This document shows positions 1 to 7,419 of a stretch of 15,838 bases of DNA, piece after piece. Made by a program: the position numbers and the translations under genes. Under the pieces are notes generated by a model. That model did not search any database and had not been told where the DNA came from. It worked only from the letters and a program-made list of their open reading frames with translations. This stretch comes from Acidimicrobiia bacterium (GTDB taxonomy: Bacteria; Actinomycetota; Acidimicrobiia; IMCC26256; PALSA-555), in contig JALHSW010000353.1 of the NCBI GenBank assembly GCA_022865365.1, positions 1 through 15,838 on the forward strand. Reading direction: 5' to 3'. Every line of letters starts with the position of its first letter. The stretch's first letter is position 1.

Positions 1-289
1 CACCCACATCGCGCACCTCGGCCGAAGCGGCGACACGTACCTCAAAGCTGCCATCGAATGGCGAGACCCGCATTGCCGCATCGAAGGCTGTCACGCCACC
101 GACGGCCTCGAGATCCACCACACCACCCGCGTCACCGACCACGGCATCAGCTCCCTCGAAACCGAAGTCCGCATCTGCGCCCACCACCACGACCTCATCA
201 CCCACAAGCACTACCAACTCCAAGGCTCACACCAAGCAGGCTGGTGGCTCGAAGCACCCGGACGGGCACCACCCCCCGACCTCGGATGA
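1..289 (+). CDS. HNH endonuclease (DUF222/13E12-type), C-terminal part, 5' end outside window
   Basis: The reading frame enters at base 2 and ends at TGA 287-289, giving 95 residues with no start in the window. The visible part is a zinc-finger HNH nuclease module: a CRIEGC cysteine pair near residues 26-31, LEIHH near residues 37-41, then ICAHHHDLITH near residues 59-69. This is the arrangement seen at the C-terminus of the multicopy actinobacterial DUF222-HNH (13E12 repeat) proteins, which are presumed DNA endonucleases of unclear role. The start would lie several hundred bases upstream. Codon choice is odd: GAA, CAA, AAA, CGA and GCA occur repeatedly, whereas genes downstream almost always use GAG, CAG and AAG. 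That suggests a separate, perhaps mobile, origin. The HNH class is fairly sure; the DUF222 N-terminal half is inferred. Confidence 0.8.
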   Translation, partial: THIAHLGRSGDTYLKAAIEWRDPHCRIEGCHATDGLEIHHTTRVTDHGISSLETEVRICAHHHDLITHKHYQLQGSHQAGWWLEAPGRAPPPDLG

Positions 290-293
290 GCCG

Positions 294-311
294 GCGCGGG
301 CGCGCCCGTGC
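294..311. terminator. Candidate bidirectional terminator hairpin between convergent genes
   Basis: GCGCGGG (294-300) pairs with CCCGTGC (305-311) around a CGCG loop, a 7-bp stem with one G-U pair. It lies 5 nt after the HNH stop and about 35 nt past the stop of the CoA-transferase gene on the other strand. There is no T-run on either side, so termination is inferred from position and structure only. Confidence 0.4.
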
Positions 312-345
312 ACAGTCCGGGGTACAGGCGCGCTCCCGGGCCGCG

Positions 346-2793
346 CTACCAGGCGGCGGCGTAGCGCTCGTCGGGCCAGGTGACGACGCCCTTCGCTTTC
401 AGTGCGTCCTGGTCCTTCCCGGAGAAGCCGAGGTCCTCGAGGATCTCGCGGGAGTGCTCACCGATGCGGGGCGCGGGGCCGTGGATCAGCCCCGGGGTCT
501 CGGAGAAGTGGATGAGCTCGCCGAACTGGCGCATCCGACCCATCGAAGGGTGCTCGTACTCGGCGACCATTCCGAGGCGTTCGAGGTCGGCGTCGAAGAG
601 CCCGACCATCCCGTTCTGGTTGTCGAGGCTGATCTCGTTCGGTACCCCGGCGTCGTCGAGGGTGTGCGACCACATCACCGCGTTCTTCGTGCGCATCGCT
701 TCCTCGATCGCGGACGTCGGGTCGGCCTTCACGCTCTGATCAACACCCATCGCGGTGAGGAAGCGATCGCGGTCCTCGGTCGTGAGCGCGGCGACGCAGA
801 TCCAGTTGTCGTCGGTCTCGTAGAGGCGGTACGCCCAGCCGAACCCGTGTTGGCCCGCGTCGAGCTTGGGCCGCACCGCCGGTGTCCCGTCGGCGAGGAG
901 CAGCGTGTCGGACGAGAACACCGCTCCACCGTCCATCAGGCTCGTCCACAGCTCCTGACCCTCGCCGGTGCGCTCACGATGTACGAGGGCCTCGAGCACC
1001 CCGACGATCGAGAGCAGCGCGTTCGCGGCGTCGCACATGCCGTAGCGGTAGTAGAGAGGATCGTGCCCGTGGTGCGTCGCGCCCAGCTCGTGCTCGATGC
1101 CCGAGCTCGCCTGATACAGCGGGTCGAGGCCACCGAAGTGCGAGAGCGGACCCTCGAGTCCGTACGCATAGGTGTTGCAGTAGACGATGTTGTCGCGCAC
1201 GGCTTTGCACGGCGCGTAGTCGATGCCGAGTCGGGCTGCGGTTCCCTTCGTCATGTTGTGGTGCACCACGTCGGCGGTGCCGACCAGCTGCAGCGCGATC
1301 GCGAGCCCCTCGGGCGACTTGAGGTCGAGGGCCAGGTCGCGCTTGCCCCGCTGGCAGCCGAAGAACGGCATGGCGGCCATGCGCATGCCGTCGCCGATGA
1401 CCGGTTCCACCTTGATCACGTCCATGCCGAGATCACCGAGGATCATCGGGCCGAACGGGCCGGCGAGATACTGGCCGAAGTCGATCAGCCGGTACTTCTC
1501 CAGGGCGCGGTGCTCGGGTGCGCCGTCGGGGAGGCGCAACTGCGGCCGGGTTGTCGCCCCGCCCGCCCCCCCGCCGGCCGCTGCCGGAGCCGTGTCCTCC
1601 TGGGCCGCGCCGCCCGGGTCCGCGCCGACGCCGGTGACGGCGCCGAGCGCGTCGCCCGAGATGCCGACCTCGCCCCACACCTCGGTGTCGTGCTCACCGA
1701 CGCGCGGTTGCCCGCTCCGGATCGCGCCCGGCGTCCCCAACAGGTGGATGGGCACCCCGATCTGGGTGGTCGCACCGAGGTCGGGGTCCTCGACCGTGGC
1801 CACCATGTCGTTGGCCTGGAGCTGGGGATGCGCGAACTGGTCCTCGGGCTCGACGATTGCCTCGGCGATGTGGTTGCACGCGATGAGCTCCGCGATGAGC
1901 TCGGCCCGGTTCCAGGCCTTGAACGCCTCGCGCCGGCGTTCGTTCATGAGGTTCTGCTGCTGGAGGGGCAGCAGCCCCTCGAGCCGGCCGGCGGGGATCG
2001 GGTCGGTCCCGAGGATCTCGTCGAGCGTCTTGGTGGGCGTCATGCCGCTCATCACCGAGACGTGGCAGAACTCCCGCTCGGCGCACTCGAAGATCATCGG
2101 TTGGTGCACGCCCGGTGGGTGGCTCTTGGCCATGAGTCCGTACACCGCGGCGTCGGCGTGCTCGGCCCACTGCCAGATCTGGGTCGAGTAGAGCCACACG
2201 CCTTGCAAGAGAGAGGTCTGCACGTGCTGGCCCCGGCCCGTCTCCCCCCGTGCCAGCAAGCCCGACAGCGCGCCGCCGGCGACGAGGAAGATCGCGCCGA
2301 CGCTCGGCAACGGCATCGACAGGAAGATCGGGCCGGGCCGCCAGCCGGGTTGCTCCCATTGCGCACCGGCGGCCGCCTGGACGAGCGCGTCGTAGCCGGG
2401 ACGACCCGCGTTGCGGTGCCCGGCCGGATACCCCGGCACCGAGACGAGCACGAGGCGCGGGTTCGTCTCGTGCAGCGCGTCCCAACCGATGCCGAGACGA
2501 TCCAGCACGCCGGGTCGGTACGACTCGACGACGACGTCGGCGGTCTTGGCGAGCGCGAGGAAGGCGGCCCGCCCGGCGTCGGACTTCAGGTTGCATCGCA
2601 CCGAACGGCGCGAGCGGGTCCACACCTTGTAGCCCCGGTACCCGGTGTCCTCATACGATCGGAACGGGTCCCCGTCGGGCGGCTCGACCTTGATCACGTC
2701 GGCGCCCTGCTCGGCCATGAGCAGCACGCCCAACGGACCCGCCGACCCCCATGTCAGATCGAGGATGCGAGTCCCATCCAGCGCTCCCGCCAC
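346..2793 (-). CDS. Fused two-domain class III (CaiB/BaiF family) CoA-transferase
   Basis: 815 residues, about twice the usual 380-430 of the family, because two CaiB/BaiF domains are joined: residues 1-380 and about 432-800, separated by an Ala/Gly/Pro-rich linker (about 390-428). Both halves begin with the family pattern (ILDLTWGSAGPLGVLLMAEQ; LIDFGQYLAGPFGPMILGD), followed by ADVIKVEP or MDVIKVEP, and both keep the TGxGQ motif (185-189; 609-613). Class III enzymes move CoA between acids through an Asp-acyl anhydride. Aligned on TGxGQ, the second half has Asp588 at that site and the first half has Ser164. The GTG start at 2793 follows a purine-rich AGGGGGG. The gene lies 31 nt after the membrane protein gene and is probably cotranscribed with it. 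The double-domain layout recalls DMSP CoA-transferase/lyase DddD, but the substrate here is unknown. Confidence 0.93.
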   Translation of the reverse strand: MAGALDGTRILDLTWGSAGPLGVLLMAEQGADVIKVEPPDGDPFRSYEDTGYRGYKVWTRSRRSVRCNLKSDAGRAAFLALAKTADVVVESYRPGVLDRLGIGWDALHETNPRLVLVSVPGYPAGHRNAGRPGYDALVQAAAGAQWEQPGWRPGPIFLSMPLPSVGAIFLVAGGALSGLLARGETGRGQHVQTSLLQGVWLYSTQIWQWAEHADAAVYGLMAKSHPPGVHQPMIFECAEREFCHVSVMSGMTPTKTLDEILGTDPIPAGRLEGLLPLQQQNLMNERRREAFKAWNRAELIAELIACNHIAEAIVEPEDQFAHPQLQANDMVATVEDPDLGATTQIGVPIHLLGTPGAIRSGQPRVGEHDTEVWGEVGISGDALGAVTGVGADPGGAAQEDTAPAAAGGGAGGATTRPQLRLPDGAPEHRALEKYRLIDFGQYLAGPFGPMILGDLGMDVIKVEPVIGDGMRMAAMPFFGCQRGKRDLALDLKSPEGLAIALQLVGTADVVHHNMTKGTAARLGIDYAPCKAVRDNIVYCNTYAYGLEGPLSHFGGLDPLYQASSGIEHELGATHHGHDPLYYRYGMCDAANALLSIVGVLEALVHRERTGEGQELWTSLMDGGAVFSSDTLLLADGTPAVRPKLDAGQHGFGWAYRLYETDDNWICVAALTTEDRDRFLTAMGVDQSVKADPTSAIEEAMRTKNAVMWSHTLDDAGVPNEISLDNQNGMVGLFDADLERLGMVAEYEHPSMGRMRQFGELIHFSETPGLIHGPAPRIGEHSREILEDLGFSGKDQDALKAKGVVTWPDERYAAAW

Positions 2794-2824
2794 GTTCCCC
2801 CCTGGTCCCGGTCGTTCGTCGGGG

Positions 2825-3523
2825 TCATCCGAAACCGAAGCTGACCGCCGCCCCGGTTGCCCACTCGAAGATCTCGATCCCGATCCAGATGCCGAAGGCG
2901 ATCGCCACGAGCTGGAGGACCCAGGCAGAGATCAACAGGTTGCCGGTGACGGTGGTACCGGTCCCGGGGCCGACCTTGCCGACCCGGTTCGTGACCCTGC
3001 TCGGCACGCGTGTGTCGCGGCCCATCACGAACGCACTGATGCCGATGACGAGCGGGATGCCGCCCATCGCGAAGAAGACGACGGCACAGACCAGCCAACC
3101 CGCGGCCGTACCGTTGCCGCCCGGCGGGTCGAGGCCGAACTCGAGGAAGTTCCAGCCGAGCGAGAGGAACAGTGCCGGCCACGCGAGCAGCGTGAGGTTG
3201 GGCCCGACCGCGCTGACGGCGTAGAGCGCGAGGAAACCGAGTCCCAGGAAGATGGAGCCGATCATGAGGCCCGGCACGCCCGTGGGGCACTGGACGCGGA
3301 TGTCGTAGGGAGTGTTGCCGCTGGCGCACACCCCACCCACCTCCATCACCGCGCGCATGCAATAGAACACCGAGGTGAGTGCCGCGACGGTGCCGGCCAA
3401 CCCGACGAAGGTGAAGACGGACCGCTTCACGATCCCTGCCGGGACCGCACCTCCATGACCTGGCAGCGAAGAGCCCGGCGCAGAGGTGCGCGGCACGGAA
3501 CGGGAGGCTTCGGGTGCCGTCAT
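2825..3523 (-). CDS. Hypothetical integral membrane protein, five predicted helices
   Basis: 232 residues, family not recognised. A hydrophilic Ser/Pro/Gly-rich N-terminus of about 32 residues precedes hydrophobic segments at about 34-56, 82-105, 108-127, 141-163 and 193-218. The loop after helix 1 carries two cysteines (C66, C79) in a short VCASGN...VQCP stretch that may form a disulfide if outside the cell. A basic loop at about 169-184 is probably cytoplasmic. The frame stays open far upstream on this strand, but the ATG at 3523 is chosen because a TAGCGT hexamer ends 8 nt before it, and because the upstream reading frame lies antisense to the LysM gene. The CoA-transferase gene follows in the same direction after 31 nt, so the two may form an operon, although nothing in this protein points to transport of a CoA-transferase substrate. 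Confidence 0.78.
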   Translation of the reverse strand: MTAPEASRSVPRTSAPGSSLPGHGGAVPAGIVKRSVFTFVGLAGTVAALTSVFYCMRAVMEVGGVCASGNTPYDIRVQCPTGVPGLMIGSIFLGLGFLALYAVSAVGPNLTLLAWPALFLSLGWNFLEFGLDPPGGNGTAAGWLVCAVVFFAMGGIPLVIGISAFVMGRDTRVPSRVTNRVGKVGPGTGTTVTGNLLISAWVLQLVAIAFGIWIGIEIFEWATGAAVSFGFG

Positions 3524-3530
3524 CGCACCG

Positions 3531-3536
3531 ACGCTA
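3531..3536 (-). promoter_or_regulatory. Candidate -10 element (TAGCGT) for the membrane protein gene
   Basis: On the minus strand TAGCGT fits the TANNNT actinobacterial -10 pattern and ends 8 nt before the ATG at 3523, the distance expected for a leaderless transcript. No convincing -35 hexamer is visible. Confidence 0.4.
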
Positions 3537-3646
3537 CCGGTTGGCGCGTCCGCGGCCGAGCGGCCTACCCCGCGTCGGAAGTGCAGACTCTTCGCCGTCC
3601 CCAATACCGCCACCCCCAATGCCGCCCCGCCCGAGGTGGCCGGCAC

Positions 3647-3675
3647 TTGTGGCGGGCGACCGGGAGTCGCACAAT
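3647..3675 (+). promoter_or_regulatory. Candidate promoter of the LysM gene (TTGTGG-N17-CACAAT)
   Basis: TTGTGG (3647-3652) and CACAAT (3670-3675) are 17 nt apart, and the second ends 7 nt before ATG 3682. This matches a sigma-70-type promoter making a leaderless or nearly leaderless mRNA. The rest of the 158-nt divergent region (3524-3681) shows nothing else I can name. Confidence 0.45.
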
Positions 3676-3681
3676 CTGGGG

Positions 3682-4320
3682 ATGGGAATGGACCCGGGGG
3701 ATCCGGGCGGCGGCTACGAGGATCCACCTGAGTGGGTCCGGCCCGCCGGTCCGGTCCGGCGCCCGCCCCCGGCGGGCGGTGATCCGCGCCGCGCTCCCCG
3801 TGGCCCCACGGTCGGCGCCGGCCATGGCGACGCCACCGATCCGCACGGGATGGGGGTTCGCCCGCGGCCGCCGACCGGTGCTCGTGCGTCCGGCGGCCGT
3901 CCGCCGAGTGCTCGAGCGCCGGGTGGTCGAGGCCCCCGCGCCCGGGTGCCCCGTAGCCGGTCGTCACGCGGGCTCCCGATGGTGCCGACGCTCGCCGTGG
4001 CGGGGTTCGTCGTGGTGCTCGCGTTCGTGCTCGGACGCACGTCGGTGGGCGACCGTGAGGTCGCGGTGCGGGCGAAGGCGCCTCCCGAGGCAACGACGAC
4101 GAGCACGACCAGGGACACCACTCACACAGTCGTGCAGGGTGAGAGCCTGCTCGGCATCGCGAGCAAGTACGGCCTGACGCTCGATCAGCTCGCCGCCGCG
4201 AACGAGATCACCAACGCGAACAACGTGTTCGTGGGCCAAGTCCTGAAGATCCCCGCCCCCTTCCCCGACACTTCGACGACCCTTCCCGCGTCCACGACCA
4301 CGACGACCAAGAAGCGCTGA
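3682..4320 (+). CDS. Membrane-anchored LysM domain protein
   Basis: 212 residues. The first 98 are rich in Pro, Gly and Arg and likely disordered in the cytoplasm. One hydrophobic helix follows (about 100-118, ending VVVLAFVLGRT), then a Thr/Ser-rich spacer and one LysM domain at about 148-191 (THTVVQGESLLGIASKYGL ... VGQVLKIP). The C-terminus is Thr-rich and ends TTKKR. LysM binds the GlcNAc-MurNAc glycan of peptidoglycan, so the protein probably tethers the membrane to the wall or senses it. There is no catalytic domain. The ATG at 3682 is preferred over in-frame ATG 3688 because of the promoter spacing; there is no clear ribosome site. It is divergent from the membrane protein gene and no functional partner is evident. 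Confidence 0.87.
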   Translation: MGMDPGDPGGGYEDPPEWVRPAGPVRRPPPAGGDPRRAPRGPTVGAGHGDATDPHGMGVRPRPPTGARASGGRPPSARAPGGRGPRARVPRSRSSRGLPMVPTLAVAGFVVVLAFVLGRTSVGDREVAVRAKAPPEATTTSTTRDTTHTVVQGESLLGIASKYGLTLDQLAAANEITNANNVFVGQVLKIPAPFPDTSTTLPASTTTTTKKR

Positions 4321-4342
4321 CCGGCAGCCGGGCCCGTGCCGG
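4321..4342 (+). terminator. Candidate terminator after the LysM gene
   Basis: CCGGCA (4321-4326) pairs with TGCCGG (4337-4342) immediately after the stop codon; the loop itself contains CGGGCCCG. No T-run follows, so this is a structural guess. Confidence 0.3.
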
Positions 4343-4368
4343 CGCGTGAGCGACTGGCAGGTCTGCGG

Positions 4369-4374
4369 TAGCGT
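4369..4374 (+). promoter_or_regulatory. Candidate -10 element (TAGCGT) for the aldehyde dehydrogenase gene
   Basis: TAGCGT lies 58 nt before the GTG start at 4433, identical to the hexamer upstream of the membrane protein gene. No good -35 is seen. Here the leader is long enough for the ribosome site at 4421-4426. Confidence 0.3.
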
Positions 4375-4432
4375 CGCCGTCCCGTGCTCAGGAAGCCCGG
4401 GGTCGGACACCACTGCCTGCAGGGAGACGATC

Positions 4433-5881
4433 GTGGACGTACGCGACAAGCTGTTCATCGGCGGCGAATGGGTGAAGCCCGAAAGCAAGGGCGTCATCGA
4501 GGTCATCTCGCCCCACACCGAAGAAGTCATCGGGACCGTCCCCGACGCTTCGCCTGCCGACATCGACAAGGCCATCGCCGCGGCCCGCGCCGCGTTCGAC
4601 GACGGCCCATGGCCGCGCATGTCGCCCGAGGAGCGGGCCGAAGGGATCAAGCGGCTCTCCGGCGCGCTGCAGTCGCGCGCCCAGGACATCGCCGATGTGA
4701 TCTCGAACGAGAACGGCTCGCCGAGTTCGTGGTCGATCATGGGCCAGGTCTTCTCGGCGACCATGGTGCTCGACATGTACGCCGGGCTTGCCTCGGGCTA
4801 CACCTGGGTCGACGACCGCACGGGTGCGCTCGGCTCGCCGGTGCGGGTGTTGCGCGCCCCGGTCGGCGTCGCAGCCGGGATCATCCCCTGGAACGTGCCG
4901 CTGTTCATCAGTGCGCTCAAGCTCGGGCCGGCGATGGCGGCAGGCTGTCCGATCGTGCTCAAGCCCGCTCCCGAGACGCCGCTCGACGCGTACCTGCTTG
5001 CCGAAGCGGTGATCGAGGCCGACCTCCCGCCCGGCGTCATCAACATCGTCGCCGCGGGACGCGAGACCGGCGAGCACATCCTCACCCACCCCGACGTCGA
5101 CAAGGTGAGCTTCACCGGGTCGACCGCCGTGGGTCGTCACATCGGTGAGGTGTGCGGCGGCCTGCTCAAGCGGGTCACGCTCGAGCTCGGCGGCAAGTCG
5201 GCCGCGATCGTGCTCGACGATGCCGAGCTCGACGAGGCCACGATGGGCAACCTCGTGATGTCGGGCCTCATGAACAACGGACAGGTGTGCGGAGCGCAGA
5301 GCCGGATCCTGGTCAGCAAGAAGCGCTACGCCGAGGTGACCGAAGCGCTCGGTGCCGCGGTCGGTGCGCTGAAGGTCGGCGACCCGATGGACGCCGAGGT
5401 CCAGATCGGGCCGCTCGTCGCCGAGCGTCAGCGCGACCGCGTCGCGGGCTACCTCGAGGCCGGGAAGTCCGCCGGCGCGCGTGCGGTCGTCGGTGGTGGG
5501 TTCCCCGAGGACCTGCCCACCGGCTGGTACGTCGAGCCGACGGTGTTCGCCGATGTCACCAACGACATGAAGATCGCCCAGGAGGAGATCTTCGGCCCGG
5601 TGCTCTCGGTGATCCCCTACGACGACGAGGCGCAGGCGATCAAGATCGCGAATGATTCCGAGTACGGCCTGTGCGGCTCGGTGTGGACCAGCGACGGCGA
5701 GCACGGCGCAGCCGTCGCGGCCCAGGTGCGCACGGGAGTCGTGGCGATCAACTCGTCGATGATCCTCGACTTCAACGCACCCTTCGGTGGGTTCAAGCAG
5801 TCGGGGATCGGCCGCGAGCTCGGCCCGGAGGGGATCGCCCCGTACACCGAGCTCCAGACCATCATCCTTCCCCCAGGCTGA
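4433..5881 (+). CDS. NAD(P)-dependent aldehyde dehydrogenase
   Basis: 482 residues, the normal length for the ALDH superfamily, oxidising an aldehyde to its acid with NAD(P)+. Visible landmarks: IPWN with Asn154, cofactor-binding LKPAPETP with Lys177, FTGST (227-231), general base Glu251 in ELGGKS, catalytic Cys286 in GQVCGAQS, and EEIFGPV with Glu385. All key residues are present, so it should be active. An in-frame ATG at 4346 would add 29 residues, but GTG 4433 is chosen: AGGGAG (4421-4426) sits 6 nt upstream and the protein then begins DKLFIGGEW, typical of the family. A flavin/F420-type oxidoreductase follows after 40 nt on the same strand, suggesting a shared oxidation pathway. The substrate cannot be read from the sequence. 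Confidence 0.95.
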   Translation: MDVRDKLFIGGEWVKPESKGVIEVISPHTEEVIGTVPDASPADIDKAIAAARAAFDDGPWPRMSPEERAEGIKRLSGALQSRAQDIADVISNENGSPSSWSIMGQVFSATMVLDMYAGLASGYTWVDDRTGALGSPVRVLRAPVGVAAGIIPWNVPLFISALKLGPAMAAGCPIVLKPAPETPLDAYLLAEAVIEADLPPGVINIVAAGRETGEHILTHPDVDKVSFTGSTAVGRHIGEVCGGLLKRVTLELGGKSAAIVLDDAELDEATMGNLVMSGLMNNGQVCGAQSRILVSKKRYAEVTEALGAAVGALKVGDPMDAEVQIGPLVAERQRDRVAGYLEAGKSAGARAVVGGGFPEDLPTGWYVEPTVFADVTNDMKIAQEEIFGPVLSVIPYDDEAQAIKIANDSEYGLCGSVWTSDGEHGAAVAAQVRTGVVAINSSMILDFNAPFGGFKQSGIGRELGPEGIAPYTELQTIILPPG

Positions 5882-5921
5882 CGCTCGGTTCGAGCGGGTA
5901 CGGCCAGGAGGAGCGCGGTAC

Positions 5922-6896
5922 ATGGTGATGTCGATCGCGCGGTTCAACTGCGTCCAGCCCGGCCTCGAGCCCGTGGAGATGGCCGCGCGCTACCAGGCGT
6001 TCGTCGAGATGGCGGCGTACGCCGACGAGCACGGCTTCGCCATGATCAGCCTCGAGGAGCATCACGGGGCCGACAACGGGTGGAGCCCATCGCCGTTCGT
6101 GATGGCCGGCCTCGTGTTCGGCGCGACGAAGAACGTCGGCGTGTCGCTCTCGGCGCTGCTCGTACCCCTGCACGACCCGTTGCGTGTGGCCGAGGACCTC
6201 GCCGTCCTCGATCTCGCGAGCGGTGGGCGCATGACGACGATCGCGGGCATCGGGTATCGGCCTTCGGAGTACGCCGCCCACGGCAAGGACTGGGCCGGGC
6301 GCGGTGCGCTCATGGACGAGTGCATCGACGCGATCCTGAAGGCGTGGACCGGTGAGCCGTTCGAGTTCCGCGGGGTGACGGTGCGGGTGACCCCGCGACC
6401 GTTCACCCAGCCCCACCCGATGCTCCTCATCGGGGGTACGAGCAAGGTCGCGGCCCGCCGTGCGGCGCGCTTTGGTCTGCCGATGTTCCCGGCCGCGCAC
6501 CTTCCCGAGCTCGAGGCGTACTACTACGAGCAGTGCAAGGAGCAGGGTACCCAGGGGTTCTGCATGATGCCCGGCGCCGACATCACGATGGTGCACGTGG
6601 CGGAGGATCCCGAGAAGGCGTGGGCCGAGCTCGGGAGCTACTTCCTCCATGAGGCGACCACCTACTCGTCGTGGCAGACCCCCGACATCAGGTCGGCGGT
6701 ACACAGTCACGCGGCCGATGCCGCGTCGCTGCGTGACGAGAGCATCTACCAGGTGCTCAGCCCCGACGAGTGCGTCGAAGAGGCGACCGCGAACGGCCTC
6801 GTCACCCTCCACCCGCTCGTCGGCGGCATGCCGATCGAGGCGGGGTGGGAGAGCCTTCGCCTCTACTGCGAGCAGGTGCTCCCCCGCGTCGCCTGA
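5922..6896 (+). CDS. LLM class (luciferase-like) flavin- or F420-dependent oxidoreductase
   Basis: 324 residues, close to the usual 300-380 for bacterial-luciferase-fold TIM barrels that use FMN or F420. Typical features are FAMISLEEHHG (residues 39-49), VSLSALLVPLHDPLRVAEDLAVLDLASGGR (split across 74-103), GIGYRPSEYAAHG (109-121), MDECIDAILKAW (131-142) and LLIGGTSKVAARRAARFG (168-185). The C-terminal LVGGMPIEAGWESLRLY is also characteristic. ATG 5922 follows AGGAGGAG (5906-5913) by 8 nt; ATG 5928 is an in-frame alternative. It lies 40 nt behind the aldehyde dehydrogenase gene and probably shares its transcript. Such enzymes act as monooxygenases or F420-dependent dehydrogenases. Which cofactor is used cannot be told here. 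Confidence 0.92.
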   Translation: MVMSIARFNCVQPGLEPVEMAARYQAFVEMAAYADEHGFAMISLEEHHGADNGWSPSPFVMAGLVFGATKNVGVSLSALLVPLHDPLRVAEDLAVLDLASGGRMTTIAGIGYRPSEYAAHGKDWAGRGALMDECIDAILKAWTGEPFEFRGVTVRVTPRPFTQPHPMLLIGGTSKVAARRAARFGLPMFPAAHLPELEAYYYEQCKEQGTQGFCMMPGADITMVHVAEDPEKAWAELGSYFLHEATTYSSWQTPDIRSAVHSHAADAASLRDESIYQVLSPDECVEEATANGLVTLHPLVGGMPIEAGWESLRLYCEQVLPRVA

Positions 6897-6924
6897 TCCT
6901 CCCGCCGCATCGCCCCTGCAGTGC

Positions 6925-6930
6925 GATACT
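6925..6930 (+). promoter_or_regulatory. Candidate -10 element (GATACT) for the secreted protein-xseAB cluster
   Basis: GATACT matches TATAAT at four positions and sits 33 nt before ATG 6964, in the 67-nt gap after the oxidoreductase gene. No convincing -35 is seen. A GGTGAGG ribosome site lies at 6951-6957. Confidence 0.3.
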
Positions 6931-6963
6931 GGCGGCTGGGTCCCGACAACGGTGAGGCGAACG

Positions 6964-7419
6964 ATGACGGTATTGCGGCGGATGACGGTGGCGGTTGGCG
7001 TGGTCGCGGTCGCGAGCAGCCTGGCTCTCGGGGGCGTTGCGGGTGCGGCGGTCGCCACGAAGCCGATGTCCGACAAGCAGTGGCACAAGACCGCGAACAA
7101 CATCTGCGTGCAGAGCAACACCTTGTTCGACGAGGCAGCCAAGACGGTGCTCGCCGGTCTTCCCCCGGACGGGCAGCCGAGCATCGAGCAGATGACCGCC
7201 TTGGTCACGGCAATCGAGCCGATCCTCCAGCAGAAGATCGATTCGATCGACGCGCTCAAAGAGCCGACGAAGCTCAAGAAGCAGGTCAACAAGCTTCTGA
7301 AGGTCAGTCAGGCCGAGCTCGACACGCTCGTCGCCGACCCGGCGCGGGGGCTCGAGGGGAACCCGTTCACCGGGGCGAGCCTGGCGTCGAAGAAGCTCGG
7401 CCTCAAGGACTGCGTTTGA
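6964..7419 (+). CDS. Small secreted protein of unknown function
   Basis: 151 residues; family not recognised. The N-terminus is a Sec signal peptide: Arg5-Arg6, a hydrophobic core at about 9-28 (VAVGVVAVASSLALGGVAG) and an Ala-x-Ala cleavage region near residues 26-31. The mature part is mostly helical in character (DEAAKTVLAGL, KKQVNKLLKVSQAELDTL) and has only two cysteines, C48 in NNICVQS and C150 at the penultimate position, which could form a disulfide closing the chain ends. The ATG has GGTGAGG 6 nt upstream. Its TGA overlaps the TTG start of xseA (TTTGA at 7415-7419), implying translational coupling. A secreted protein coupled to a cytoplasmic nuclease is unexpected, and the link may be only cotranscription. 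Confidence 0.82.
   Translation: MTVLRRMTVAVGVVAVASSLALGGVAGAAVATKPMSDKQWHKTANNICVQSNTLFDEAAKTVLAGLPPDGQPSIEQMTALVTAIEPILQQKIDSIDALKEPTKLKKQVNKLLKVSQAELDTLVADPARGLEGNPFTGASLASKKLGLKDCV
7405..7409 (+). promoter_or_regulatory. xseA: Ribosome binding site that fixes the xseA TTG start
   Basis: AAGGA lies inside the end of the upstream gene, 6 nt before TTG 7416. No ATG or GTG is suitably placed before the conserved FGVGELNQAI segment, so this site supports the rare start codon. Confidence 0.6.

Noticed and set aside
1..289. HNH protein as part of an anti-phage system
   Set aside because: Only the nuclease end is visible and no partner gene of a known defence system lies beside it. The DUF222-HNH family is widespread without proven defence function.
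58..2844. A 928-codon open frame on the plus strand opposite the CoA-transferase gene
   Set aside because: Its translation is Arg/His/Pro/Val-rich low-complexity sequence with no domain, and it lies antisense to a clear two-domain enzyme. Long antisense frames are common at this GC content.
2645..4177. A 510-codon plus-strand frame across the membrane protein gene and into the LysM gene
   Set aside because: It is antisense to the membrane protein gene and out of frame with the LysM gene, with Arg-rich shadow composition.
4388..5947. A 519-codon minus-strand frame opposite the aldehyde dehydrogenase gene
   Set aside because: Antisense shadow; composition is His/Arg/Asp/Leu-rich with no recognisable motif, while the plus strand has all ALDH active-site residues.
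5862..7292. A 476-codon minus-strand frame opposite the oxidoreductase and secreted-protein genes
   Set aside because: It spans two real plus-strand genes and the gap between them, with shadow-like composition.
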